The notes beneath the pieces were generated by a model. It did not search any database. It saw only the letters and a program-made list of their open reading frames with translations, and had not been told where the DNA came from. DNA of 16,407 nt from JAUWQU01 sp964605095 (lineage in GTDB: Bacteria; Planctomycetota; Phycisphaerae; SM23-33): the NCBI GenBank assembly GCA_964605095.1, contig CAZSBS010000095.1, positions 1-16,407 of the forward strand, in the 5' to 3' direction. The translations under genes were made by a program, and so were the position numbers. Below are positions 1 to 7,329 of this stretch, piece by piece (within the stretch, counting starts at the first letter, position 1; each line of letters starts with the position of its first letter).

Positions 1-543
1 GGGTGTGTCCACTGCGTTGTAGATCACGCGGACGTTCTTGTCACGGGCGTAGTAGTTCATGAACTCGCGGGCGACCATCTCGCTGACGGCCAGGCAAAGC
101 AGGCTCGGGTCGGCGACGAGCTTCCGTTCCATCGAGCGCATCTTGCGGCGGTGCGGGTTGAGCGGCTGGGCGAGCTGTGTCAGGAACCTCCGCAGGCCCC
201 GGCGGCGCCGCAGGCTGGCGGCCTCCTGGGCCCCAGTAAGCCCGCCTCGCGGCTGAAATACGTTGGCCGCGGGAATAGGCAGGGTGGCGTGGACGATATC
301 GAACCCGCCGTCGCGCGACGCCCCGCGCACCGACCGCGCGAAACTCGCCAGCCTCGTCGCGCGGTCCAGGCCCCAGCACTTGAGCTCCCGCGTGCGGAAG
401 CCCTGTCCGCCCGCGCCGGCGGCCATGCAGAAGACTGTCACATCCTGCCCGCGCCGTGCCAGGCCTTCGGCGATCTGCGCCGTCGAGACCTCGCGCCCGC
501 CGCGGCTCGGATCGAACCGCTCGATAACCAACGCCACCTTCAT
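1..543 (-). CDS. GT4-family glycosyltransferase, N-terminal part (cut by window edge)
   Basis: The reading frame is open from an ATG at 541-543 to the window edge, giving 181 residues; the C-terminal half is missing. It begins MKVALVIERFDPSRGGRE, the usual first strand and glycine-rich loop of a GT-B glycosyltransferase. It then shows the helix AEGLARRGQDVTVFC, the strand FDIVHATLPIP and, at the end, the linker strand VRVIYNAVDTP (family consensus V-x-x-N-G-V-D). This fits the N-terminal Rossmann domain of glycosyltransferase family 4 (WaaG/RfaG-like, UDP-sugar dependent), acting on the cytoplasmic face of the inner membrane. The ATG overlaps the stop of the upstream kinase gene (ATGA), so translation is probably coupled. 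With a heptosyltransferase and a heptose kinase upstream, addition of a hexose to the LPS core is the natural guess. The nucleotide-sugar and acceptor cannot be read from this half. Confidence 0.9.
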   Translation of the reverse strand, partial: MKVALVIERFDPSRGGREVSTAQIAEGLARRGQDVTVFCMAAGAGGQGFRTRELKCWGLDRATRLASFARSVRGASRDGGFDIVHATLPIPAANVFQPRGGLTGAQEAASLRRRRGLRRFLTQLAQPLNPHRRKMRSMERKLVADPSLLCLAVSEMVAREFMNYYARDKNVRVIYNAVDTP

Positions 544-1367
544 TGCGGCGAACCTTCCTTGCTCCGCAGGCGACGCTTGTCGCCGCGCCGGCGCATCGAC
601 TCGACCTTTCGGCCGATCAGTTCATCCCACGTCCGCCGCCCGCAGTCGGGCACGCCGGCCAGGTAATCTGCCAGCAGCGCCTGCCAGTGCGCATTTACCC
701 ACGCCGCGGGCATGGAATACTTGAGCTGCGCCAAGTCCTTGACGCACCACCGTCGCTTTATCACGCGCGGGCGGAACATCCGCGCCAGGTCGATCAGGTA
801 CAGATCATCCCGCCCGGCTGATTCATCAAGGAACACGTGCGAGGCGTAAAGGTCGCGGTGAACGTACCCGGCCTGGTGAAGGCAGCGGACCATCCTCGCC
901 AGGCGGCCGGTGAGTTCGGCGACCGCGGCGGCGTCATGGGCAGCGAGGTATCCTTCGAAGCAGCGCTCCAGCGCCTCACCCGGCACGGCCGTGACGATAA
1001 GGTAACTCCGGCAGGCGCCCAGCAGGCAGCGGTCCTCGCCGTAGGCTACCGCCTGCATTGTCGGCACGCCCGCCAGGCGGGCCGCGCGAATGTTCTGAAA
1101 CTCGACCCGAGCCGGGCTCATCCGCCGGCCATGGGTCCACCAGCGGCGCGTGGCCTCGCCGAGCCCCTGCGGGCCGTAACGCTTGAGGTACAGCACGTGC
1201 GCGGCGCCCTGGCCGTCCGGAAGCTCGATGCGGGTGCGGCGGCGATGGCCCAGGCCCGGCTTGCTCAGGTCCGCTCCGCCGGCGTAGGCGAAGGCGCCGT
1301 CGACGCTGTCAAGCCCCGCGCGCCTGACGGCCGCAAGCAGGGCCTCCGGCACGTCGCCCGCGATCAT
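540..1367 (-). CDS. waaP: WaaP-like lipopolysaccharide core heptose kinase
   Basis: The product has 275 residues, close to the usual length of WaaP/RfaP (about 265). It has a protein-kinase-like fold: a lysine in the strand LYLKRYG (K62), a glutamate in ARVEFQNIRAA (E89), the catalytic loop GYVHRDLYASHVFL (H170-R171-D172) and the metal-binding aspartate in LYLIDLAR (D193). The segment KRRWCVKDLAQLKYSM matches the WaaP signature R-R-W-x-x-K-D-L. Family knowledge: WaaP phosphorylates heptose I of the inner core using ATP, in the cytoplasm at the inner membrane; KdkA is the related Kdo kinase. Heptose is the likelier acceptor because the upstream gene is a heptosyltransferase. The start overlaps the stop of that gene and the stop overlaps the start of the downstream glycosyltransferase, both as ATGA, so it sits inside a translationally coupled operon. 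Confidence 0.88.
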   Translation of the reverse strand: MIAGDVPEALLAAVRRAGLDSVDGAFAYAGGADLSKPGLGHRRRTRIELPDGQGAAHVLYLKRYGPQGLGEATRRWWTHGRRMSPARVEFQNIRAARLAGVPTMQAVAYGEDRCLLGACRSYLIVTAVPGEALERCFEGYLAAHDAAAVAELTGRLARMVRCLHQAGYVHRDLYASHVFLDESAGRDDLYLIDLARMFRPRVIKRRWCVKDLAQLKYSMPAAWVNAHWQALLADYLAGVPDCGRRTWDELIGRKVESMRRRGDKRRLRSKEGSPQ

Positions 1368-2452
1368 CGCCGGCCTCCCGGCCCGCAGGCGCTTGCCGCG
1401 GGCACATCCGGCCTCAACGCGTCGAGGAGTTTCTCAGCCGCCGCCAGGACCATCTCGGGACTGACGCGCTCGAGGCACTTGTGGTAGTCCGGCCCAGCCG
1501 GAAGCGGGCAGAGCTTCAACTGGCACGGGCTGCACTCGGCGTCCGCACGCACGATGCGTTCGCGCGGGTAGTCGATCCGCGACCACTCGGGGTCCGTGCT
1601 ACCGAAGATCGTCACCACGGAAACCCCCGCCGCCGCGGCCAGGTGACGCGCACCCGTGTCGTTGGTCACCAGCAGGTCGCACCGCCGGAGCATCGCCTTG
1701 AGCAAGCCAATGCTGTTGTCGCGGTCGGCGAAGCTGATGGCTGGGGCGCCGCGCATCGCTCGCACGACCCACCGGGCGATCTGCCTCTCAGCCGGGGCGG
1801 CGTTGATGATAATCCGCGCGCCGCGGCGCTCGATGAGCATGTCCGCCAGGTGCGCGTATTTCTCAGCCGACCACATCTTGCTCGTGCCGAAGCTCGCGCC
1901 GGGGTTGAGCATGACGACCGGCCCGGCGCGGTCGACGCCGCACTCGGCCAGGATTATCTCGGCCGCGGCCTCGTGCTGGGGTTCGAGAGGCAGGGCCAGG
2001 TCGCGCGACGCGCAGTTGGCGCCGAGCATCTCGGCCAGGGCGATGTAGTAATCGATGGCCGGGACGGGCATGTACCGCCCATCCTGCATACGCTGCGGCG
2101 CGAGCTTCTGCGTCAGCAGCCAGCCCCGGCCGTCACGTGCGTATCCTGCCACGCTGTCTGCCCCGGCCAGCCGGGCTATCAGGGCCGAGCGAAAGCTGTT
2201 GGGCATGAGCACGGCCTGGGAGATCCCGATCCGGCGAAGAAGCCGGGCCGACGCCCAAAGCCCATCCGGCAGCGTCACCATGTCCCGCGGCTCGGCCACC
2301 GGCCCGAGTGTCATCAGTGCCGTCGGTTTGCCGGCGAAGACGATCCGCCTGCCCGGCCAGTGGCGCACAAGAGCGCGGATTGCCGGCGTGGCCATGACCA
2401 CGTCGCCAACCCAGTTGGGCAGGAAAACCACTATGCTTTGGCCGGTTGCCAT
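1364..2452 (-). CDS. waaF: LPS heptosyltransferase, GT9 family (WaaF/WaaC-like)
   Basis: The product has 362 residues, typical for GT9. Visible motifs: N-terminal LPNWVGDVVMATPAIRAL with the catalytic-type aspartate D17; the first strand of the second domain, VVMLNPGASFGTSKMW (residues 179-194); VTNDTGARHLAAAAGVSVV (263-280) with the D-T-G-x-x-H nucleotide-sugar site; FGSTDPEW; and a cysteine-rich end, C307-x-x-C310 plus C315, seen in many bacterial heptosyltransferase II relatives. The family transfers L-glycero-D-manno-heptose from an ADP-heptose donor to the LPS core at the inner membrane. The frame stays open far upstream, to 3325, but MATGQS at 2452 begins exactly at the family N-terminus and lies just after the stop of the preceding gene (26 bases), so I use it. 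No strong ribosome site is seen before it. The stop overlaps the next start (ATGA). WaaF versus WaaC or WaaQ cannot be settled by eye. Confidence 0.9.
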   Translation of the reverse strand: MATGQSIVVFLPNWVGDVVMATPAIRALVRHWPGRRIVFAGKPTALMTLGPVAEPRDMVTLPDGLWASARLLRRIGISQAVLMPNSFRSALIARLAGADSVAGYARDGRGWLLTQKLAPQRMQDGRYMPVPAIDYYIALAEMLGANCASRDLALPLEPQHEAAAEIILAECGVDRAGPVVMLNPGASFGTSKMWSAEKYAHLADMLIERRGARIIINAAPAERQIARWVVRAMRGAPAISFADRDNSIGLLKAMLRRCDLLVTNDTGARHLAAAAGVSVVTIFGSTDPEWSRIDYPRERIVRADAECSPCQLKLCPLPAGPDYHKCLERVSPEMVLAAAEKLLDALRPDVPAASACGPGGRR

Positions 2453-2478
2453 TGGAGCTATTGTACCGAAACCGGGCG

Positions 2479-3303
2479 TCAACTTCCCTTTTCGGCCAGT
2501 TCCGACCAACTGGCCCGGCGGACCACGTCCTTGGCTTCCACCTGGGCGCTGCCCACGACGACCACCCGCATGTTGGATTCGGCGAATGCCTTGGCTGCAA
2601 GGGAGTCTTCGCAGATGCCCATCGTCAGGCCGGGCAGCATCGCGCGAATGTCCGGCAACTGGCTGACCAGGCGGTTCTCGACGACCACCCGCGGCATGTT
2701 GTAGTACTTGCCATCCCGCACGATGTGCCAGTACTGCCGCTGCCACTCGAGGATCGGCCCGTCCGGATACCCCGCCTTGGCGAGTTGGGCGTGAAGCTTC
2801 GCGTGCGAAGACGACGAGCGGCGCGTGAGGTAGAGTATGTTGGCGCCCTTGGCCGCCCGGACCAGGGCAAGCGACGACTGCTTGCTGAAACCAAGCGACA
2901 TGCCCGGCAGGCAGTCCAGGTCCACCGCCACGGCCGGAGCGTTGGCGTCCCACACGTAAGCCCACGATTCCGCCCGGACCTCGTCGCCCCAATGGTCCGA
3001 GTGGCTGGCCTGGAGCTTGTATCGGCCGGGCTTTGCAGGTGCCGGCAACGTCGTACCGGCATAGCCCAGCGCGTCGGTGTACGCGCCGCGATGGGGCTCG
3101 TCGCCCACCTGGAGCTGGATCAGCGCATTCTTGACCGCCATAGGCACATACAAAAAGTCGGCCCGCTGAAGTCGCACGACCGCCACGGCCTTCCCGCTGG
3201 CCGGGGCTACCATGTCCGGAACCGTCAGGACGTAATTGCCCCCGCACCCGCCCGACAACAGCAGGCCGCCCATCAGGCAAAATGCCAAGACCAATCGAGT
3301 CAT
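2479..3303 (-). CDS. Exported lipoprotein with degenerate HAD/LNS2-like phosphatase domain
   Basis: The product has 274 residues. An N-terminal signal MTRLVLAFCLMGGLLLSGGC gives a probable lipoprotein cysteine at C20; the lipobox is slightly unusual, with serine at -3. Residues about 30-118 look like a beta-rich Ig or carboxypeptidase-regulatory-like domain (strand GRYKLQASHSD). From residue 124 a HAD-like core follows: VAVDLDCLPG (D128, D130, with the usual D-x-D-x-T threonine replaced by leucine), NILYLTRRS (motif II T160), and GICEDSLAAKAFAESNMRVVVV (acidic E232-D233 of motif IV). This order resembles the LNS2/App1-type phosphatidate phosphatase catalytic domain, but that assignment is from motif layout only and activity is uncertain. 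The ribosome site GGAG lies 7 bases before the ATG. It is the first gene of the LPS-core operon and is the only exported member, so a lipid- or envelope-related role is plausible but unproven. Confidence 0.82.
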   Translation of the reverse strand: MTRLVLAFCLMGGLLLSGGCGGNYVLTVPDMVAPASGKAVAVVRLQRADFLYVPMAVKNALIQLQVGDEPHRGAYTDALGYAGTTLPAPAKPGRYKLQASHSDHWGDEVRAESWAYVWDANAPAVAVDLDCLPGMSLGFSKQSSLALVRAAKGANILYLTRRSSSSHAKLHAQLAKAGYPDGPILEWQRQYWHIVRDGKYYNMPRVVVENRLVSQLPDIRAMLPGLTMGICEDSLAAKAFAESNMRVVVVGSAQVEAKDVVRRASWSELAEKGS

Positions 3304-3377
3304 CGGTTTCTCCGAACTCCGCCAAAAAAAGTCGTAGGGCGCTCGCCGCGCTGGATCAGGACTTTAAGCCACCCGCC

Positions 3378-3406
3378 ATTAGGCACCACCCGGCCCCATT
3401 TGTCAA
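3378..3406 (-). promoter_or_regulatory. Candidate sigma70-type promoter of the LPS-core operon
   Basis: Read on the minus strand: a perfect -35 TTGACA (3401-3406), a 17-base spacer, then CCTAAT (3378-3383), which matches four of six -10 bases. It lies between the stop of the HD gene (3426) and the lipoprotein start (3303), leaving a leader of about 70 bases. The leader holds a small GC stem (GCGC-GGCGA-GCGC) followed after several bases by a run of seven T on the minus strand (about 3327-3350). This could be a weak attenuator or end signal, but the stem is only four pairs, so I do not call it separately. Confidence 0.45.
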
Positions 3407-3425
3407 ACCCCCTGCCGCAGGCACA

Positions 3426-4010
3426 CTACGTGCCGACCTGGCCCGCCAGGCCGATCTCGCCGGCCACGGCCCTCATGCCCGCGATAACTTCTTCGATCAG
3501 GCCGGCAAGCTCCATGCCAAGCATGCCCGCGCCCTTCTCTATTACGCCGCGGTTCACGCCGGCGGCGAACCGGGCGTTTTTCCACTTCTTCATCACACTC
3601 TTGGCCGTAAGGTCCATCACAGATTTCGTAGGCCTGACCAGCGCCGTCGCCGCCACCAGGCCGGTAAGCTCGTCGATGGCGTAGAGGGCCTTTTCCATCT
3701 CGCTTACGGGCTCGACATCCGAGCATATCCCCCAGCCGTGCGACACGGCGGCGCGGATGTAAGCCTCGGGCCAGCCGCGGTCAGCGAGTATCTCCCGGGT
3801 CTTGCGGCAGTGCTCTTCGGGGAACCGCTCGAAGTCCAGGTCGTGAATCAGCCCGACCACGCCCCACTTGTCCGCATCGCCGCCGAACCGCCCCGCCAAG
3901 TGACGCATCACCGCCTCGACCGCCAGGGCGTGGCGGATCAGAATCTCGCTCTGATTGAACTCCTGAAGCAGCACCAGGGCCTCATCACGAGTAGGAGCGT
4001 CGCTTGTCAT
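3426..4010 (-). CDS. HD-superfamily hydrolase (HDIG-like phosphohydrolase)
   Basis: The product has 194 residues, the usual size for a widespread family of single-domain HD hydrolases in clostridia, archaea and planctomycetes. Metal-ligand positions are intact: H27 in IRHALAVEAVMRHLA, the HD pair H56-D57 in VVGLIHDLDFERFPEEH, H91 in AAVSHGWG and D113 in ALYAIDELTGLV. The segment ALVRPTKSVMDL after the last aspartate is characteristic of this subfamily. A cytoplasmic, divalent-metal phosphohydrolase is expected; the substrate is unknown in the family. The ATG is preceded by GGAG at a spacing of 8 bases. It is transcribed toward the LPS-core operon, but a gap of 122 bases with a candidate promoter separates them. 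On its other side it is divergent from the hexosaminidase gene. Confidence 0.85.
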   Translation of the reverse strand: MTSDAPTRDEALVLLQEFNQSEILIRHALAVEAVMRHLAGRFGGDADKWGVVGLIHDLDFERFPEEHCRKTREILADRGWPEAYIRAAVSHGWGICSDVEPVSEMEKALYAIDELTGLVAATALVRPTKSVMDLTAKSVMKKWKNARFAAGVNRGVIEKGAGMLGMELAGLIEEVIAGMRAVAGEIGLAGQVGT

Positions 4011-4179
4011 GTCACGTTCTCCAGAGAAGGGACAACAGGGCCAATCGCCGGAGCAGTAATATACGACTTAGCGTCACCCAAGACGACAAGCAAAGGTTCA
4101 AGTATACGACGCCCGGCCGTGCGGCTGGGGACGCCCATCCAGGCAATCGTGGTCCAATCCGAACAGATAATGGAAAAAA
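4011..4179. promoter_or_regulatory. Divergent intergenic region between HD hydrolase and hexosaminidase genes
   Basis: These 169 bases must carry the start signals of two divergent genes. On the minus strand TATATT (about 4068-4073) is a plausible -10 for the HD gene, with TTGTCG about 20 bases upstream as a poor -35. On the plus strand GATAAT (4165-4170) resembles a -10, but it lies inside the ribosome-binding region and has no good -35. The promoters are therefore only tentative. The region is visibly more AT-rich than its flanks, as expected of a regulatory gap. Confidence 0.3.
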
Positions 4180-5985
4180 ATGGAAAGAATAATGACAACC
4201 GCTTTTCGCCAGTTCAGCGTCGAGGTGATTGTCGGCTTGGGGATGCTCGCCATCACCGCCGCGATATCCGCGGCCCCCGCGCTTGCGGTGGATCAGCCCG
4301 CCCTTATTCCCAAGCCTCTCAGCGTGACCATGGCCTCCGGGCAGCTCACGATCACACCGGCGACGAAGGTGCTCTACGGAAGAGGGGACACACGTCGGGC
4401 CCCTTACGGAGAAGAAGACACCCGCCTTGCCCACGCGGCGGAGTACCTGGCCGGGCGGCTTTCGCAGGCGTTTGACAAGAACGTCGTCGCCGAGGTGACC
4501 TTCGCGACCGAGCCGCCCCGACAGGGGTCCCAAGGACAGGCCGGAGCGATCCTGATGACCACCGCCGGGGCAGACGCGGCACTGGGCGACGAGGGCTATT
4601 GCCTCACCGTCACCGACAAGGGCGTCGTCATCCGCGCGCCAAAGGCCGCGGGGGCGTTCTACGGCGCTATCACGTTGCTTCAGCTCGCTCCGGCCGAGGC
4701 GTTCCGCGGGCAGGCCATGGTCGAGGGCAAACTCGGCGGGAAGCTAACGAAGCCCGCCCCCCGCCCCTGCGACGAGCCGAACTACTCCACCGCCAGGCCC
4801 GTCGATTCGCTGGCCGTGCCGTGCGCAACCGTCACGGACAAGCCCCGCTTCGCGTGGCGCGGGCTGCTGATCGACATGGCCAGGCACTTTTGGACGATCG
4901 ACGAACTCAAGCAGTACGTCGATTACATGGCCATGCACAAACTCAATTCGCTCCAGCTTCACCTGACCGACTATCAGAACTGGTGCATCGAGATCATGAA
5001 GTACCCGAGCCTGACGCCGGAGAAGGCCCTCAACGCGGCCGACCCGAATCGCCTGGCCAACCAGACGTACTACTCGCTGGCGAGGCACTACTACACGCAG
5101 GATGAGCTTAAGGGCCTCGTCGCGTACGCCGCCAGGCGGTTCGTCAACATCGTGCCGGAGATCGAGATGCCCGGCCACTGCGGCACCCTGATGAAGGCGG
5201 GCCTCGGCGTCGGATGCACCATTGACGGAAAGCAGGCCGGCGGCGGCGAGGTCTGCCCCGGCAACGAGCACACGTACGAGGTGCTCCAGGGCATACTGGA
5301 CGAAGTCCTGGCGACATTCCCGAGCAAGTACATCCACATCGGCGCGGATGAATGCGGCAAGGGGAACTGGGCCAAGTGTTCCGAGTGCCAGAAGCGCATG
5401 CAGACCGAGGGCCTCAAGGACGTTACCGAGTTGCACGGCTACTTCGTGGGGCGGATGTCGGAGTATCTCAAGAAGAAGGGCAGGACGCTCGTGGGCTGGG
5501 ATGAGATACTCGAAAGCGGCGCCAAAGCCGGCGCGATCGGCATGTACTGGCGCAGCGGCAAGGCCGACATCCTCATCAAGAACGCGTCGAAGAACGGCCA
5601 GTTCCTGGTGATGACGCCGACGGCGCACTGCTATTTCGACTTCGTCCAATCGCCCGAGAAGGCCTCCGAGCCGCAGGGCTTCGGCAGGTCCGTCATCACC
5701 CTCAAGACTTCGTACGAACTCAATGCGATCCCGGCGGACGTCGCGACGGTGAATCCCAAGCTTGTCCTCGGCGTGCAGGCAAACTTGTGGGGCGAGCGAA
5801 TGAAGACATTCCCCCACGTGCTGTACATGACCTACCCGCGAGCGTGCGCGCTGAGCGATATAGCATGGTCGCCCGACGGCCCGCGCGATTACGCCGAGTT
5901 CTTCAATCGACTTCAGACTCACTTCAAGCGCCTTGACGCCGCCGGTATAAAGTATCGCACGCCGACGAAGATCGACCAGCCGTAG
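4180..5985 (+). CDS. Secreted beta-N-acetylhexosaminidase, glycoside hydrolase family 20
   Basis: The product has 601 residues with a signal peptide ending near AAPALA-VDQP, so it is exported. Residues about 40-175 form the GH20 N-terminal alpha/beta domain (IPKPLSVTMASG at its start). The catalytic TIM barrel begins at FAWRGLLIDMARHFW and continues with MAMHKLNSLQLHLTD and VPEIEMPGHC. The catalytic pair D390-E391 is in YIHIGADECGKGNW; the more common form is H-x-G-G-D-E, so the second glycine is alanine here. Further GH20 marks are GWDEIL, MTPTAHCYFDF and GVQANLWGERM. The family removes terminal beta-GlcNAc or GalNAc by substrate-assisted catalysis from chitin fragments, glycans or glycosaminoglycans. 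Starts at 4180 and 4192 (MTTAFRQF) are both in frame with weak purine-rich ribosome sites (GGA runs); either gives a valid signal peptide. It is followed after 61 bases by a UroD-family gene on the same strand. Confidence 0.93.
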   Translation: MERIMTTAFRQFSVEVIVGLGMLAITAAISAAPALAVDQPALIPKPLSVTMASGQLTITPATKVLYGRGDTRRAPYGEEDTRLAHAAEYLAGRLSQAFDKNVVAEVTFATEPPRQGSQGQAGAILMTTAGADAALGDEGYCLTVTDKGVVIRAPKAAGAFYGAITLLQLAPAEAFRGQAMVEGKLGGKLTKPAPRPCDEPNYSTARPVDSLAVPCATVTDKPRFAWRGLLIDMARHFWTIDELKQYVDYMAMHKLNSLQLHLTDYQNWCIEIMKYPSLTPEKALNAADPNRLANQTYYSLARHYYTQDELKGLVAYAARRFVNIVPEIEMPGHCGTLMKAGLGVGCTIDGKQAGGGEVCPGNEHTYEVLQGILDEVLATFPSKYIHIGADECGKGNWAKCSECQKRMQTEGLKDVTELHGYFVGRMSEYLKKKGRTLVGWDEILESGAKAGAIGMYWRSGKADILIKNASKNGQFLVMTPTAHCYFDFVQSPEKASEPQGFGRSVITLKTSYELNAIPADVATVNPKLVLGVQANLWGERMKTFPHVLYMTYPRACALSDIAWSPDGPRDYAEFFNRLQTHFKRLDAAGIKYRTPTKIDQP

Positions 5986-5986
5986 C

Positions 5987-6006
5987 CCCCGCAATCATTG
6001 CGTGGG
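5987..6006 (+). terminator. Intercistronic stem-loop after hexosaminidase gene
   Basis: Just after the hexosaminidase stop, CGCAA (5990-5994) pairs with TTGCG (5998-6002) around a three-base loop. The stem is extended by CCC and GGG across a single bulged T. No T-run follows, so it is more likely an mRNA-stabilising or processing hairpin between the two genes than a strong terminator. Confidence 0.35.
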
Positions 6007-6046
6007 CCTTGGGGCCTTCTCGGAGCGGTTCAGCCGGAGAATTCTT

Positions 6047-7168
6047 ATGAACACAAGCGGCAGCAGCATCGCAGAAGCCCTGGGCGGCGTGGAGAAAATG
6101 ACATCCAAGCAGCGTGTCCTGACGGCGCTGGCCAGGCGGGTGCCCGACCGCGTGCCGATCAACTACAGCGCCAACCCCGGCATAGACCGCCGCCTCAAGG
6201 AGCACTTCGGCCTGGGGCCAGACGACTCCGAGCAATTGCGCCAGGCCCTGGGCGTGGACATCCGCGGCGTCGGCGCGCCGTACAAAGGCCCTCGACGGCA
6301 CGTGGAGATTCCCGACCGCCACGTGGACGCCCAGTGGGGCGTGCGCACCAGATACATCGCCCATGAAACCGGCGGATACTGGGACTACTGCGACTTCCCG
6401 CTCATGGACGCCGATGAGCCGGCCGTCGCCGCCTGGCCCATGCCGTCGCCGGATGACTTCGACTACTCCGGCGTCGCTGTAGCCTGCCGAACAAAGGCCC
6501 CCTACGCCGTCCACGTCGGCAACCCCGGCCTCGGCTGCGTCATGAACACCGCGGGCTTCCTCCGCAACATGGAGCAGATGTTCGTGGACCTGATAACCGA
6601 CGACCCCGCCGGACTGCTGCTGATAAAACGCCGGATGGACATCGAGTTCGAAGTCGCCAGCCGGACCCTTGCCGCGGCCGAGGGAGGCATCGACTTCATG
6701 TGGATCGGCGAGGACCTCGGCACGCAGCACGGCCCGATCATCAGCATGGACATCTTCCGCAAGCACATCAAGCCATATCACCAGCGGCTGATCGACCTGG
6801 CCGATTCATACGGCATCCCCGTGATGATCCACACGTGCGGGTCCAGCAGTTGGGCGTACGAGGAATACATCCGCATGGGCATGTCCGCGGTAGACACGCT
6901 CCAGCCGGAAGCCAAGGACATGTCGCCGGAATACCTCAAACGCACCTTCGGCGAGCGGCTCGCCTTTCACGGCTGCATATCCACAGCCGGGCCGGTGGCG
7001 GACGGCACGGTCGAGGAAGTGGTCGCCAACTGCCGCGAGACGCTCGACATCATGATGCCAGGCGGAGGATACTGCTTCGCCCCCACCCACTCGCTACAGG
7101 ACAACTCGCCGACGGAAAACGTAGTGGCAATGTACGAGACCGCCCACCGATGCGGGCACTACGACTGA
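6047..7168 (+). CDS. Uroporphyrinogen decarboxylase (URO-D)/MtaA-CmuA superfamily protein
   Basis: The product is 373 residues from the ATG at 6047, which has GGAG at 8 bases; the open frame continues upstream but lacks such a site. Typical features are MTSKQRVLTALARRVPDRVP at residue 18, FMWIGEDLGTQHGPIIS in the middle, MIHTCGSS (H262-x-C264) and the end signature GGGYCFAPTHSLQDNSPTENV. H262, C264 and C343 reproduce the H-x-C-xn-C zinc-site layout known from MtaA/CmuA methyltransferases. The arginine-rich substrate motif of true HemE is not seen. It is therefore probably not heme biosynthesis but a member of the methyltransferase-like branch, which is expanded in anaerobic and polysaccharide-degrading bacteria. 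Its position after a secreted hexosaminidase suggests co-transcription and a sugar or methyl-group catabolic role; that is inference. No corrinoid protein gene is in the window. Confidence 0.88.
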   Translation: MNTSGSSIAEALGGVEKMTSKQRVLTALARRVPDRVPINYSANPGIDRRLKEHFGLGPDDSEQLRQALGVDIRGVGAPYKGPRRHVEIPDRHVDAQWGVRTRYIAHETGGYWDYCDFPLMDADEPAVAAWPMPSPDDFDYSGVAVACRTKAPYAVHVGNPGLGCVMNTAGFLRNMEQMFVDLITDDPAGLLLIKRRMDIEFEVASRTLAAAEGGIDFMWIGEDLGTQHGPIISMDIFRKHIKPYHQRLIDLADSYGIPVMIHTCGSSSWAYEEYIRMGMSAVDTLQPEAKDMSPEYLKRTFGERLAFHGCISTAGPVADGTVEEVVANCRETLDIMMPGGGYCFAPTHSLQDNSPTENVVAMYETAHRCGHYD

Positions 7169-7305
7169 GAGGTATCCTGAATGAATCTCGCGCAGCGGCC
7201 ATTGCAGAGAAACATGACGCCTTCCTGCCCCCAAGGGGACGGCGACACTACGAACGCTCCGCATTCGCCTGACTGACGCCACGATTCGAAAGTTCCTCTG
7301 GCGTT

Positions 7306-7329
7306 TGTAGTGTGCCTGTTGCCGCTACA
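7306..7329. terminator. Possible bidirectional stem-loop between convergent genes
   Basis: TGTAGTG (7306-7312) and CGCTACA (7323-7329) can pair over seven positions with one G-U, around a ten-base loop. The element lies between the convergent UroD-family gene and purB and overlaps the purB stop codon. No T-run is present. A second, looser inverted repeat, ACGCCA/TGGCGT, sits just before it at about 7276-7303. Both may help separate the converging transcripts. Confidence 0.3.

Noticed and set aside
1481..2704. Plus-strand open frame of 407 codons antisense to the heptosyltransferase
   Set aside because: Arg/His/Pro-rich composition with no recognisable motif, typical of an antisense shadow in high-GC DNA.
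2453..3325. The heptosyltransferase frame stays open for a further 291 codons upstream, through the lipoprotein gene
   Set aside because: The upstream part is low-complexity Gly/Arg-rich, matches no family, and overlaps a clear lipoprotein gene; the enzyme's family N-terminus is exactly at 2452.
3327..3355. Intrinsic terminator (GC stem and seven T on the minus strand) after the HD gene
   Set aside because: The stem has only about four pairs and is separated from the T-run by several bases, so it is mentioned with the promoter but not called.
2446..3684. Plus-strand open frame of 412 codons across the lipoprotein and HD genes
   Set aside because: It runs antisense through two well-supported genes and their promoter gap and shows no protein-family feature.
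4744..5994. Minus-strand open frame of 416 codons antisense to the GH20 gene
   Set aside because: The opposite strand carries a complete GH20 enzyme with catalytic residues; the antisense product is an Arg/His/Val-rich shadow.
6047..7168. Heme-biosynthesis uroporphyrinogen decarboxylase (hemE)
   Set aside because: The H-x-C...C zinc-site layout and the end signature point to the MtaA/CmuA-like branch, and no other heme gene is nearby.
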